From positions 124,001 through 188,000 of the forward strand of contig CDRNVI010000083.1 in the NCBI GenBank assembly GCA_977017575.1: DNA of 64,000 nucleotides, read 5' to 3'. A model generated the notes under the pieces. The model did no database searches and was not told the origin of the DNA. It saw only the letters and a list, made by a program, of their open reading frames with translations. Shown one piece after another: positions 19,663-29,281 of the stretch. The stretch comes from Paramoeba atlantica (Eukaryota > Discosea). Within the stretch, counting starts at the first letter, position 1. Each line of letters opens with the position of its first letter. Both the position numbers and the translations under genes were made by a program.

Positions 19663-21321
19663 ATGGGGTATTTTTCACACGTTGAAAGCACAGAGAGTCA
19701 TGCCGAAGCGAACTACTTCACTCCGCCATGCCAAATCACGCGAAGTCGTGGATCGTACGCCACCGACAAGGATGCGTTATGCCCCCTCGTAAATGTGGGA
19801 GGCATGAAAACCAGTCCTTCACTCTTTAATCATTCCCCCTTTGCGAAACGTGCTTTGAGGCTTTTAGCAATGAATCCCTTTGGATCCGAATATGCGGAGA
19901 GAAAACTGGAGGAGACGCCGAACTCCGAACGTTTCAGATCACATATACGGACCCTGGAGAAAGCGAATGTCCTAGTTCCCGCCTCTTGGGAAGTGCCCCA
20001 CGCTGTAGGGAATTATATGGCAGTACTAAAGGATCAAGTCTACGCTCGAGCAATTTTTGACTTACGATGGACGAACGAGCGAACTATTGTAGAAAATATA
20101 CCGTTTCACGTCTTCGGCACCAGCGAACTAGTAAAAGCTCTTATTTTATTAGGAAATACTGCCGAATCCCGAATTAGATTCCTTCATGGAGACATAAAAA
20201 ATATGTACTATCAAATTCCAATTTCTTCTGCACTTAGTTATGCCTGTTGCATTAGACACGGTGGCAGATTATTACGCCCTACGGTTCTTCCTATGGGCTA
20301 CAAACATGCTTGCTCCATTGCACAGAGCATCATGTGGGCTATTCTGTCATATTGTGAACCCAATGATGTGATCTTGACCAGGGTTCGAGAAATTAATAGT
20401 ATGATAGAAGTGCAGGGCATCGTGTACCTTCCTCAAGGAGGATTCATTGCCCTGCTTTATGATTCGTTTCTTCTTGCTGCAACGAGTAACATGCTTGAGC
20501 GTTGGGAAGCTCGCTTAGTTCGGAATTTCAACGTGTTTAACTTAGTTCCGAAATATATAAAACGTGAATGCAACACGTGCAGCTTTACATTTTGTGGCAT
20601 ACAAATACTGCAAAAAGAGGGAAAAACTTATTGGAAAGTGGATCCCTCAACGCAAAGTATTTGGTTCTCGATGTCACGACAACTACGTCCCAACACCCCC
20701 CGCATTTTGTTTCAGTTTGCCGGCTATCTCCGACATGCCCACACGATACTAGGCATTGCGCCTCGAGATCTCGGACGTATCGGAAAGCTACAAAGTGATC
20801 TGGGGAGTATTGAAAATTGGGACGCAAAAATACTCCCCGATTCTGTATCGACTTTAGTTATTGACAAAGTACAACAAGTTGCGTATGCGAACGAAAGAAC
20901 ACGAGATTCCAAAATGTTTTCCCAGCCCACGCTACATAAAAGAGTCTACTTCGCAGCAGTAGATGCCACAACTATACGATTGGCGATCTGGCCAATGAAA
21001 AATGGGGACGTCTTAAAAGATAAAATTGAGCAGTATCTCTGTAAAATGGATATTATACTAGCGGAAGCCACAGCAATAGCAAATGCTATTCGCTGCGCTC
21101 ATAACAATGGTTTTCAATTTGTTGTAATAGCTAATGATAATACGGCTGCGTGTCACTCTTTTGTGAAAGGATATTCCCCGTTAGATACACTGGATCACAT
21201 AATAAAAGGGTGTGAGTGTTTCAAAGGAAAGCTAGTGCTCTGTGACATACCCAGCGAAAAAAACATCGCTGATGTTGGGACGCGACCAGAGAAAGTGTAC
21301 ACTGAATCAGAATACAACTAA
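19663..21321 (+). CDS. Reverse transcriptase and RNase H of the YR retrotransposon
   Basis: This intact 552-residue frame has RT motif A FLHGDIKNMYYQIPI with D177 and motif B LPMGYKHA at 209-216. Motif C reads LLYDSF at 264-269, where most RTs have Y.DD. The second Asp is therefore Ser, unless the catalytic role is met otherwise. The RNase H domain keeps the acidic residues D434, E469, D492 and D537 (in IADVGTR). The layout matches RT-RH of DIRS/VIPER elements, which make cDNA and remove template RNA. The missing second Asp would be expected to abolish polymerase activity. Confidence 0.88.
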   Translation: MGYFSHVESTESHAEANYFTPPCQITRSRGSYATDKDALCPLVNVGGMKTSPSLFNHSPFAKRALRLLAMNPFGSEYAERKLEETPNSERFRSHIRTLEKANVLVPASWEVPHAVGNYMAVLKDQVYARAIFDLRWTNERTIVENIPFHVFGTSELVKALILLGNTAESRIRFLHGDIKNMYYQIPISSALSYACCIRHGGRLLRPTVLPMGYKHACSIAQSIMWAILSYCEPNDVILTRVREINSMIEVQGIVYLPQGGFIALLYDSFLLAATSNMLERWEARLVRNFNVFNLVPKYIKRECNTCSFTFCGIQILQKEGKTYWKVDPSTQSIWFSMSRQLRPNTPRILFQFAGYLRHAHTILGIAPRDLGRIGKLQSDLGSIENWDAKILPDSVSTLVIDKVQQVAYANERTRDSKMFSQPTLHKRVYFAAVDATTIRLAIWPMKNGDVLKDKIEQYLCKMDIILAEATAIANAIRCAHNNGFQFVVIANDNTAACHSFVKGYSPLDTLDHIIKGCECFKGKLVLCDIPSEKNIADVGTRPEKVYTESEYN

Positions 21322-21847
21322 AGAAAGTTACAGTCGTGGAATCGACTTTGCCGCGCGTGGGACAATTACAAAAGGTTTGGTACGACAATCGCCAGCCGTG
21401 AAGAATGAATTGAACTATTAAATTTAGTTTACAAATGCTCGTAGTTCTGCATATTCACTAACCTTATCCCCGCTGTTAGCTTACGTACTAAATAATACGC
21501 ATACAGTATAAAACAAAACTAAAACACACATACGCAACGTATTCTCTGTACCTTTAGAATTTACATGTATAATATTTTTACTATTTATGAATATCGCTAA
21601 AAATGCTACTCGTGCTTGATCAGGAACCCTCCCAGTGGGACACATGGTAGGTTAACTACGGAGTGCTCTCTGTCACTGGTGAAGGACCTAGGAAGGCCTT
21701 GCGTTCCCGTAACCGCAATGATGCGGGAGCCGGAGTGGTACTTGCGGCGCTTGCATGTGGGGATTGCAGGCGCTCCCGTACCAAACAAACAAACAAATAC
21801 GGAAATTCAAATACGGAATTTTGACGGTATGCGATACAGAACTAAAC
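21322..21847. other. 3' flank of retrotransposon, SINE-like GC-rich island
   Basis: There is no gene. From 21605 to 21780 there is a GC-rich segment followed by CAAACAAACAAACAAA, which looks like a short-repeat tail of a small retroposon. I cannot match the body to a known RNA. 21822-21847 repeats 15209-15236. Confidence 0.4.
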
Positions 21848-21957
21848 TTTTTTAGGCTCTTCGATAAACGCGGTGGTTGTTTTCAACTTAGAAGTCACTC
21901 ATGCTGCGCGCTTCGCGTTGAAAACTACCACCGCGTTTAACGAAGAGCCTAAAAAAG
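21848..21957. mobile_element. 110-bp foldback MITE, copy 4
   Basis: Same family as copy 1; the centre is in the inverse orientation (TCATGCTGCGCGCTTCGCG). It adjoins the larger dispersed repeat 21958-22410. Confidence 0.9.
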
Positions 21958-22410
21958 AAAAATTGGCTGGGGACGCTGAAGAAAACGGAAGGATTTGAGC
22001 CAAAAATAGCCGATTTTTAGGTAAAAATGGGATGATTTTTAGGCATTTTTGCTCTCAGAGCGCTAAATTCGACATTTGCGTGTGGGAAAACACTCGTAGG
22101 CATGTATTCGAGGCTACAGAACGTATTGGGTAGAGAATGCGACTCCAACCACACCATTCTTCCGACTCAAAAAGACCTCTTTGGGTCCGAAAATCTCGCC
22201 TTTTTTCGTCAAAAATGGGCCATTTTGGGAGGCTTACCACGGCTTTAAAAAGCCACATCTCGCGAAAACAGTGGCGTAGAAAGCGAGAATAGGTCCCAAG
22301 CTATCAAAATAGAATAGGCAAAACGATTTTGGAAATATATTTTTTTTTACCATTTTTTTCGTCAAGTTGAAAATTTTTTCAAAAAAAATATCCGAAAAAA
22401 TCCGAACTTG
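21958..22410. repeat. Large dispersed repeat, copy 1 (inverse of 33865-34321)
   Basis: About 400 bp here match 33865-34321 in reverse complement. Matches include GACTCCAACCACACCATTCT, GCTCTCAGAGC and GGTCCCAAGCTATCAAAATA. Each copy has a 110-bp foldback MITE at the same end, so MITE and repeat moved or were duplicated as one unit. Confidence 0.82.
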
Positions 22411-22616
22411 TCGGACCCGTCCTGCGCATACGCGGGGGGGGGTCACCCCCTGGTAGGGGGATGGAAAATGCGCGCCAAGACCCCGGCTACCGCTTCTGCG
22501 TTTTTTTTCGAACAAAATGTTTTTCAAAAAAAATTCGTGCGGTATGCCTCCCCCCCTGGACCCCCTAAGGGTCCGAATTGTTTTGAAAATTTTTGGACCA
22601 CCGGAGCCCCTTTTAT
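22411..22616. repeat. Family containing TGGACCACCGGAGC
   Basis: GCCTCCCCCCCTGGACCCCC and TTTTTGGACCACCGGAGCCC recur near 43220-43290 and, inverted, near 24975-25035. The left part (GTCGGACCCGTCCTGCGCATACG plus a G run) is related to 12830-12850. It is non-coding. Confidence 0.6.
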
Positions 22617-23432
22617 ATACTGTACCCCCCCTACTTAATTGTCATCGCTTTTCGGGAAAAAGGACAATTAAATAGGGGGGTGCAAAATTTGAAGAAAGTA
22701 GGGGTAAGAAATTGGTGCTCAGACGGCGAGTTGAAACCCGCTCATCGCAATATTCCCGGCGGCCTCACTCTAAGAGGCTCGGCTGATAACCGACTAGGCC
22801 CAGTACTCGGAGGACCGTCCCGGACCCTCCCCTCAGGGAACCAGCTCCCTTACCCGGCTTACACCTCTTGGGTAAGCCGTGTTGACGTACAGTTCGTCGA
22901 CGCATCTCTAAGCCTCACTCTAAGAGGCTGGGCTGAGAACCGACTAGGCCCAGTACTCGGAGGACCGTCCCGGACCCTCCCCTCAGGGAACCAGCTCCCT
23001 TACCCGGCTTAAACCTCTTGGGTGGGCAGTGTTGACGTACAGTTCGTCGACGCAACGTGTTGGTAACAGCACGTTGGTGCTGTTTTTTTTAGGACAAGCG
23101 GAAACTGGTCGAGGACGTCGGCCTCGGAACTTCCAAATCTGTCTGTGAAGGGTCTCGCTTGCCAGCGACCGTCCAGAGCGATCCGGAATGATTTGTATTT
23201 TTGGATTCTGTTTTGGAAAAAATGAGCCAATATTGTGTAACAAGATGTAATAAGGTGCTCGTAGGTAGGTGCTCATAGGTAGGTGCTCGTATCACATTAC
23301 ACTAGAAAATGAAAAAATGAAAAAAAAAGAATCGGCGCCGCTTCGCGACGCCTCGTGCGCAAGGCTCTGTCAAAAAGGACAATTAAATAGGGGGGGTAGA
23401 GGGGTGACAATTAAGTAGGGGGGGTACAGTAT
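22617..23432. mobile_element. TIR element with perfect 27-bp ends carrying the GC-rich module
   Basis: The left end ATACTGTACCCCCCCTACTT plus AATTGTC is exactly complementary to the right end at 23406-23432. TA lies at each border. AAAAAGGACAATTAAATAGG occurs near both ends in the same direction. Inside is a copy of the structured module that forms the body of the SL-headed retroposon at 8543-9076. A GC hairpin (GGCGCCGCTTCGCGACGCC) lies at about 23333. It has no transposase, so it is non-autonomous. Confidence 0.88.
22710..23200 (+). repeat. GC-rich structured module, copy 2 with internal duplication
   Basis: This is the reverse complement of 8550-8886. A 150-bp part occurs twice in tandem (from 22763 and from 22913, each starting CCTCACTCTAAGAGGCT). 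The end is the diverged GATTTGTATTTTTGGATT counterpart of the ATTTGG tail. No SL head is present. Confidence 0.85.
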
Positions 23433-23448
23433 TTTTCTTCTGTTATAT

Positions 23449-23706
23449 TACTGTGTTCCTCTTTATATTTTCACTGTTTTTGTTTACTTTTTCAAATATT
23501 ATAGCATCTCAGCGTTAAAGTGGCGCTGCGAAGCGGCGCCGATATTTTTTTTAACGCGCGTGATGGTGAGTATCTTTGTCGTTTACTACCCATGCAACAA
23601 GTAAGTAGTAGATCTATAATTGCGGTGGTTGTATAACTACCGCTCTACCCTCGATTATTGAAAAAAAGTGAACAAAAACAGTGAAAATATAAAGAGAAAC
23701 ACAGTA
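23449..23706. mobile_element. TIR element starting TACTGTGTTCCTCTTTATAT
   Basis: The left end TACTGTGTTCCTCTTTATAT, then TTTCACTGTTTTTGTT, is complemented at 23665-23706. The inside holds a GC-rich hairpin (GGCGCTGCGAAGCGGCGCC) and the stem GCGGTGGTTGTATAACTACCGC. Parts of this family recur at 7878-7960, 25746-25850, 35970-36055, 43733-43770 and 46203-46250. It is non-coding. Its right TA is shared with the next element. Confidence 0.82.
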
Positions 23707-24015
23707 CCGTAGACCCCCCCCAGTAATAGACCCCCCCCAGTAACAAGGATTTGACCCTTTTTCGGCGGACCCCCAGTAACAAGGATTTGGCTCGGGAGGG
23801 CCGTTGGAGGGGGGAGGGGTGTTTGGGCGGGTGGGGGTGTTTGGGGGGGGTGAGGGCGGTTACGAGGGAGCGAATCGCGTGGTTGCGGGGTTGAAAATCA
23901 ACGCACTCATGAGCAAAAAAGGTCCTTTCCCACCCAAAAAGCGTACCCCCCCAGTAACAAGGATTTGACCATTTTGGTCCAAAATTGATTCTATTACTGG
24001 GGGGGGTCTACGGTA
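23705..24015. mobile_element. C-tract TIR element (MITE), copy 2
   Basis: It begins TACCGTAGACCCCCCCCAGT and ends with the complement ACTGGGGGGGGTCTACGGTA. CCCCCAGTAACAAGGATTTG occurs in several internal copies, and a G-rich centre spans 23800-23870. It is 311 bp, the same architecture and length as 77-386. Confidence 0.85.
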
Positions 24016-24955
24016 ATAAACCCCCGCTCACGAAAAGTGACCCCCCTCTTTTTTTCCGTACAAATGTCCGTTTGAGCTGTTTTTTGTTGCATTTTGCAGA
24101 TCTCAACACAAGGACTTTGCGCGTGCAGAAATGAGACAAAAAGAAACGAATACTCACAATTTAGAGAAGAATTACCATTTTGTCACTTTTTCGCCCTTCA
24201 ATCTTATACACTCCTTAAGTCGAGAATCAAAACTTAATACTGTTTTGTCGATCACTTTTTGAGTTAAAGAAGACCATGCTTTACATACACATCGGATAAG
24301 TGAAGGTTTGTCCGATGGGGTTTGTTCGTCTACCGCCTCTTGGACCATAGACCAGACGTTTTCTATGGGGGAAAGGTCGGGCGAGTTGGGGGGCCAGTTT
24401 CTTAGAACATCACTCATTCAATTCTCAATATACTCTTTGGAGGCACGGGCAGTATGTGCCGTTGCCCCATCCTGTTGAAATACACTATTAGGGGGGAAAT
24501 CTACCTGTTTTAATGTTTCTATGTACGTCTCACTTGTAATAGATGTGTCATTGTAGATGTCTCACTTGTAATAGATGGTCACAGGACTCAAAGTGTATTC
24601 CCCGCTAGATTTTTTTTCGTTCAGATATTTTTTGATTATCCTTCTAGAGACGTTAAAATCACGGGATAATTGTTTTATCGGAACACCTTCTGCCTGTCTC
24701 ATCTTCAAAAGAACCTTACCACTATCCGTAAGCCCCCCTTTTGGGAGCCGATATGGTGATTTGGTAATTTTTGGAAAAAAAAGTTGAAAAACCAATTAAG
24801 TTTTTTGATTAAATTTTAAAATTTTAAAATGAGCTAAAAACAGCGGGAACGTACAGATCTCGAAATTTTGAACGAAAAAGTGATATGATAACCCACCGAC
24901 GCCCCCCTGTGCTAAAAATAAGGGGGGGTCACTTATTCGTGAGCGGGTTTATAAT
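24014..24955. mobile_element. Tc1/mariner element with ACCCCCGCTCACGA ends
   Basis: The left end TAATAAACCCCCGCTCACGA and then AAAGTGACCCCCC match the right end TATAAACCCGCTCACGAATA and then AGTGACCCCCCC in reverse complement. It contains a decayed transposase on the minus strand. A half element of the same family starts at 29567. Confidence 0.75.
24172..24795 (-). pseudogene. Tc1/mariner transposase relic
   Basis: The N-terminal frame (24795-24562) has a helix-turn-helix segment VPIKQLSRDFNVSRRIIKKY. A middle part carries the second catalytic Asp in VFQQDGATAHTA (about 24485-24450) and runs into a stop at about 24420. The C-terminal frame (24417-24172) has NWPPNSPDLSPIENVW, which carries the third acidic residue. 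The first Asp region is lost by deletion and the frames are broken. Confidence 0.85.
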
Positions 24956-25210
24956 AGGAGAAAAAAATATAAAAGGGGGCTCCGGTGGTCCAAAACTGAA
25001 GAATCAATTGAAAAAAAGGGGGGTCCATGGGGAGGAGCATACGTCGTTTTTTGAAAATTTCAAAATCTTGATTTTCGAAATCGAGCGCAGGGAAGTGGTA
25101 GAGTAGGCCGCCGTGGGACGAGGGGGGGGTATGCTAAGTGTCGCAGGCCAGAATAACATCCCCCCCCCCCGGTATGTTATCCAAGGTATAGGTATGTTAA
25201 ACGGGTACTG
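24956..25210. repeat. Gap with CCGGTGGTCC and GAGCGCAGG repeat family
   Basis: There is no gene. GGCTCCGGTGGTCCAAAACT and TTTTCGAAATCGAGCGCAGG correspond to 12740-12770 and, inverted, to 43165-43295. Two C/G tracts around GGTATGTTA follow. Confidence 0.55.
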
Positions 25211-25742
25211 GGAGTTGCATTAATAATTATAAATATATAAAATAAAACTTTTGTATTTATAATTATAAATATAAATAATAATGCAACTGGGCCTCTTGCT
25301 TTTTTACGAATGATACTACATGTACTACTACATAAACACTTATAAAGTTATATTTATAACCGTAAGTGAATATATAAGCGAGGGGGGGATTACTACATGT
25401 CCGCGTTAGTGCCATCAGTGAGGCGGTAGTACCAGGTAAGACAACAAGGAGGTCCCGACCTAGCTTCCCCATCCAGCTTTCCCCTCCATTTTCTAAGCAG
25501 GATGTAAGAAAACGCCGCTTTTTCTCCACCCATCGAGGAGGGGATCGGCCGGATACGCTAGTAAATTGTTCAATACTGCCTACGTTCTGATCTTGTCCCC
25601 TTTTCCCCTTCGGTCGTGACATACGAGTAAAACAAAAAGCTTAAAACCAATTTATAATTATAAAAACACTATGAAAGAATTTTAAACCCTTAATAATTAT
25701 AAGTTTAGGATTTGTGCAAATTTATAATTATTAATGCAATTT
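25211..25742. mobile_element. AT-rich TIR element with TTGCATTAATAATTATAAAT ends
   Basis: The left end GTTGCATTAATAATTATAAA is complemented at 25721-25742; a second internal copy lies at 25255-25285. A minus-strand frame 25622-25263 (119 residues) starts MSRPKGKRGQDQNVG but ends in repeat-derived sequence. I cannot assign it and do not count it as a gene. Confidence 0.6.
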
Positions 25743-26020
25743 ACAGTATGTGGTTTATATTACTGTGTTCCTCTTTATATTTTCACTGTTTTTGGTCACT
25801 TTTTTTCAATAATCGAGGGTAGAGCGGTAGTTTTACAACTACCGACATTCCTTATTATTAGAGACTTCAATTGTGAATAATTCTGCAGCTATGAGTGACG
25901 TCCAAAAGCTTTTCGAAAAGTACCCTCAGATTGTCCCGGTTGAAATGTCAGCGGGTCTTTGTAGGCAACCAGTTTCTCCGGTGTCTTGGACAACGCTTTC
26001 CAATGCAAGTTGTATGCGAA
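25743..26020. repeat. Fragment of the TACTGTGTTCC family and unassigned sequence
   Basis: 25766-25850 is the left end of the 23449-23706 family plus its GCGGTAGTTTTACAACTACCG hairpin. A plus-strand stretch near 25880-26010 (AGTGACGTCCAAAAGCTTTT on) is open but short, and remains unassigned. Confidence 0.5.
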
Positions 26021-26192
26021 TATCCGTTGTCATAATTTAAAAAAAGTAGATGAAATGAAATCAATGACAGTGCGACAATTTCTTTTAGACAAGCATCCTC
26101 GAAAAAGAGAAAAACTCTAAAAAAAGGTAACTACTAAATAGAACTTTACCATTTGGGAAAATCGTTTTTTGGGACTTTATCAACTGGGCGCA
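26021..26192. repeat. Dispersed 175-bp direct repeat, copy 2
   Basis: Same orientation as 869-1042. It lies about 70 bp 3' of the following minus-strand gene, so it falls in or next to its 3' UTR. Confidence 0.75.
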
Positions 26193-26260
26193 CTGTAATA
26201 TGTAATGTAATGCAATGAGCGCCTCAAAAAATAAGAATCGTTAGCAAAAATGGCTCATCA

Positions 26261-29200
26261 TTACATTGAACTTAGTTTAGTCTTGTATTTCTGTATGACC
26301 CTGTCGCGAATTTTCAAAGCAATGATTTCTAACTTCTTGCGCTGCTCAGGTTGAAGCAAACAATACGCATCATCACAGGTGGATTCGTATTTTTTCGTAA
26401 TTTTGTACCTGTTTGTCTTTTTACTTTGCGTTAGAAGTTTTGCAAAACAGTTTCTAAACAATTGCACCCCAGAAAGCTGCGTAATATAGAAAGCTTCGTC
26501 TGTAACTCGGGATAATAGTTTCACATTAAATGCTACGAGTTGTAGCACTTTGCCAGATATTTTACGCATAGTAGTTGCCACTTCTTGGAGACGCATCTTT
26601 TCCTCCTCGCACAAAGTAAAGAAAGCGTGTACGGATATATGACGATGCTTTTCATAAAGATGCATGTCACTTAAAAAACGGGATTTGTAAAAACTATTCA
26701 AAAATTTTAGACGTCGAATAACGAAAAGTTTTAGGGCCGCGCGATACTTGAAGGTTACATTTTCTTTCTGTTCTCGTCCGCCCTCCAGATACCTAAAGAG
26801 GATCATATTGTAAAAATTGTGATCTGCCGGACACATCCATTTATCTCCGTAATGCTTCTTGAGCACGGAAAAGAAGGAAGTTTTTTTCGGATCATTATTA
26901 GTAACACTTTCAATGATTTTGAGATTTGGTTGGCTGCCTGGCAAGTAATTTGGATTAGTATACTTGACAGCAGAGCTTGTTGCATCTGTACTATCAGGAT
27001 AGGCAGAATCCTTCGGTTGAAAAGTTTCTTGAACTTTGTTAACACGATATTTAATTTGCTTAATATGAGCAAGCAGAAATTGTCTAACCATGTTGGCAGT
27101 CAATTCAAGCGTCATCTTTTCCCTTTCCGAAAGCTTGTTGTAACATTCCGATAATTCGTGGATACCATCAAGAAGTTGCTCAATAGTCGAGCTTTGCGTT
27201 TTAGATTCAAGCGGAAGATTTACAGCTCGTTGAAAAAGATATAAATGAATGCCTTGTATACCTAAAGCCTGCTGCAAAGTAATATAAGAGTTTGCGCTTC
27301 TTAGAAGATAAATAAAGTTTTTAGAATACTCGCTTACTCTTGCTCGAATCTCGATATCAATATCTGGAGCAGTTTTAAGCCCCGCGATTTCTGAAGAATT
27401 CAAGTAAAAAGGCTTTAGTTTTTCCACTATGTCAAGCAAATTTTGTGAGCACAGACTTAGAAATTCATGCTCGTGACGGTCCGAGAATCCTTCGTCTTGA
27501 AGCAAATTCTGTAGAAAAGGCATATCCAGTGGCGAATACTTTTTTTTAAGCACTTCAGGAGGTAAATATATGTAGGACATGGCCTTCTTTTTTTTCGCTT
27601 CTGCCTCCAGCACAGAGCGCTGTCCCGCAGAAAGAATCCTGTAAGTAGCGTTAACATAGGACTTTGATACCTGCGACCCACCCATTTTATTTCTGTAAAC
27701 GTTGTATGCTTTTGCATGACGATAGCATTTTATGTTTTCTTTATGGTGCTCTGCTAGTCCATTTTGAATCTGACTGATGGCGAAAACACAGGTTCTTCGA
27801 ATTTTATCAGCTGTGAAAGCAAGAACCTCTCGTGCACTCGATGAAAGTAATGAGTATTGGGCTTCTACTTGTGCAGAACAAAGCTGTTCACCAATCCCAA
27901 TGACCGACTGGAATAAATATCTTGATACTTGTTGCTGTTCAAATAGTTTTAGAGCGCTCATTGTTGCACCTCTCAGTAGAGCATCATAGCTTCTCGCGTT
28001 TTTAAGATGTGCCATATAATTATCGAATCCATTCTGCACATGCTGCGCCTGAATTTTGAGCTGTTTCTTTAGGTGAGGAGACTTAGAAAGAATAGATTTA
28101 ACAGTTCGTGATGAAATTTCGTTTTTTGAGTGGAAAGGTTGATTTTCACAAACATTGCTTGTCGTTAGCGTTTTTGAGATTTTGACTTGCCTTGTGGGAA
28201 CAGTTTTAATCTTAGTACGCAAGCTAGGAGCTCGAACCAGTTTAAGAGGAGTTCGATGTAAGAACTGGTTGATTTTTTCGGGCTCCGCCTTTCGAGGCCA
28301 GAGCAATTGAGATATTTCCCGCTCTGAAATAGCTTGCTTTTCATTAGAACTTTCGGTTTGTATGATTCGAAATCTCATAATTTTTAGCGATACTCGGTCG
28401 GGGTTTTCGGATTCTTTAATTTTGTTTTCTGAAAAGGAATCCCGAAAAATTGCATCAGACTTTTTTCCTGACATGAATGATATTGCAGTCTCTCTGTTTC
28501 GACTGACCAGTTGATCTAAAACAGAGCGTTTTTGGTCCGTAAGAATACAGAATTCTCTCACACATCCTATCATGCTGAGCTGCTCTAAAAAATTAGCCTT
28601 GGCAGATGGAGTACATTTCTTCTCCATGCGAAAAAATTGAGGCATCATTCTCTGATAATAATACGCGTACCCATTTTCATAACTACAACGTCGTGCTTCG
28701 TTGGATCTTTCTTCCCGATGAAATAAGTCCCGCATACTGCGCCTGCGTTCTAGGACCGCTAGACGCCTATTCCTTGCTTTGTCTTTAAGTAATCCTTTCT
28801 GACTCGGTGTTAACAACCCAAAAAGTTGCGCACTTTCCTTGAAGAAAACCGGTGTTAGCATTTTCGAATTTTTTCTGCTCCTGTCATTTATTCTAGGCAA
28901 CAAGTTCGGTACCATCTCTTTTCGAAAAAGAGATAGAGCAGTAGTGTGGTGTCCAGTGACTTGTCGCCTGATCACTTCCGCTACCGCAATGTTCTTTGAG
29001 GCTGTCAACGCAGCCTTTTCCTTCTCTTCTTTGGAAAGTAAATCATATTCTTTCTTCACGTAACGCAAATGCTTCCACTCATGGTGATGTCTATTTTTGA
29101 CGCACTTTGTAATCCAATCGGACCAATACACTTGAAGAGGAGTTCGTGGGAGGGTCATATATTTCCACGGACGTGTTATCCATTTCCGAAATCGCTGTAT

Positions 29201-29281
29201 TGATGTGAGATAACCGCGAGCGTAACTCCAATAAAGAGTTGCTTTGTAAGATGTACTAATGCGTGAGCTTACTGTCTGCAT
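26261..29281 (-). CDS. Large basic protein with tandem HMG-box-like segments
   Basis: This single 1006-residue frame is rich in Lys, Arg, Tyr and Leu. A motif like helix 3 of the HMG box recurs about eight times: LLSKEEKEKAAL (near 81), LLTPSQKGLL (157), ILTDQKRSVL (246), then LLSSSAREVL, ILSAGQRSVL, KLSEREKMTL, TLCEEEKMRL and LLQPEQRKKL. Each is preceded 40-60 residues earlier by a segment with .LF or YW. HMG-box proteins bend and pack DNA. Kinetoplastids use such proteins to condense mitochondrial kDNA, and the Ser/Arg/Thr-rich N-terminus (about residues 1-20) could be a presequence. That role is inference. The boxes are degenerate, and an armadillo-like helical repeat is an alternative. 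Confidence 0.7.
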   Translation of the reverse strand: MQTVSSRISTSYKATLYWSYARGYLTSIQRFRKWITRPWKYMTLPRTPLQVYWSDWITKCVKNRHHHEWKHLRYVKKEYDLLSKEEKEKAALTASKNIAVAEVIRRQVTGHHTTALSLFRKEMVPNLLPRINDRSRKNSKMLTPVFFKESAQLFGLLTPSQKGLLKDKARNRRLAVLERRRSMRDLFHREERSNEARRCSYENGYAYYYQRMMPQFFRMEKKCTPSAKANFLEQLSMIGCVREFCILTDQKRSVLDQLVSRNRETAISFMSGKKSDAIFRDSFSENKIKESENPDRVSLKIMRFRIIQTESSNEKQAISEREISQLLWPRKAEPEKINQFLHRTPLKLVRAPSLRTKIKTVPTRQVKISKTLTTSNVCENQPFHSKNEISSRTVKSILSKSPHLKKQLKIQAQHVQNGFDNYMAHLKNARSYDALLRGATMSALKLFEQQQVSRYLFQSVIGIGEQLCSAQVEAQYSLLSSSAREVLAFTADKIRRTCVFAISQIQNGLAEHHKENIKCYRHAKAYNVYRNKMGGSQVSKSYVNATYRILSAGQRSVLEAEAKKKKAMSYIYLPPEVLKKKYSPLDMPFLQNLLQDEGFSDRHEHEFLSLCSQNLLDIVEKLKPFYLNSSEIAGLKTAPDIDIEIRARVSEYSKNFIYLLRSANSYITLQQALGIQGIHLYLFQRAVNLPLESKTQSSTIEQLLDGIHELSECYNKLSEREKMTLELTANMVRQFLLAHIKQIKYRVNKVQETFQPKDSAYPDSTDATSSAVKYTNPNYLPGSQPNLKIIESVTNNDPKKTSFFSVLKKHYGDKWMCPADHNFYNMILFRYLEGGREQKENVTFKYRAALKLFVIRRLKFLNSFYKSRFLSDMHLYEKHRHISVHAFFTLCEEEKMRLQEVATTMRKISGKVLQLVAFNVKLLSRVTDEAFYITQLSGVQLFRNCFAKLLTQSKKTNRYKITKKYESTCDDAYCLLQPEQRKKLEIIALKIRDRVIQKYKTKLSSM

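Larger units (their letters stand above)
16743..21321 (+). mobile_element. VIPER-like tyrosine-recombinase retrotransposon (coding part)
   Basis: Three coding blocks on the plus strand follow the order gag-like, tyrosine recombinase, RT-RNase H. In DIRS elements the recombinase is last, whereas in trypanosome VIPER elements it lies between the two. The outer ends cannot be fixed: I find no LTR or split direct repeat. The element opposes the host transcription unit. The recombinase frame is broken, so this copy is probably no longer active. Confidence 0.82.
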
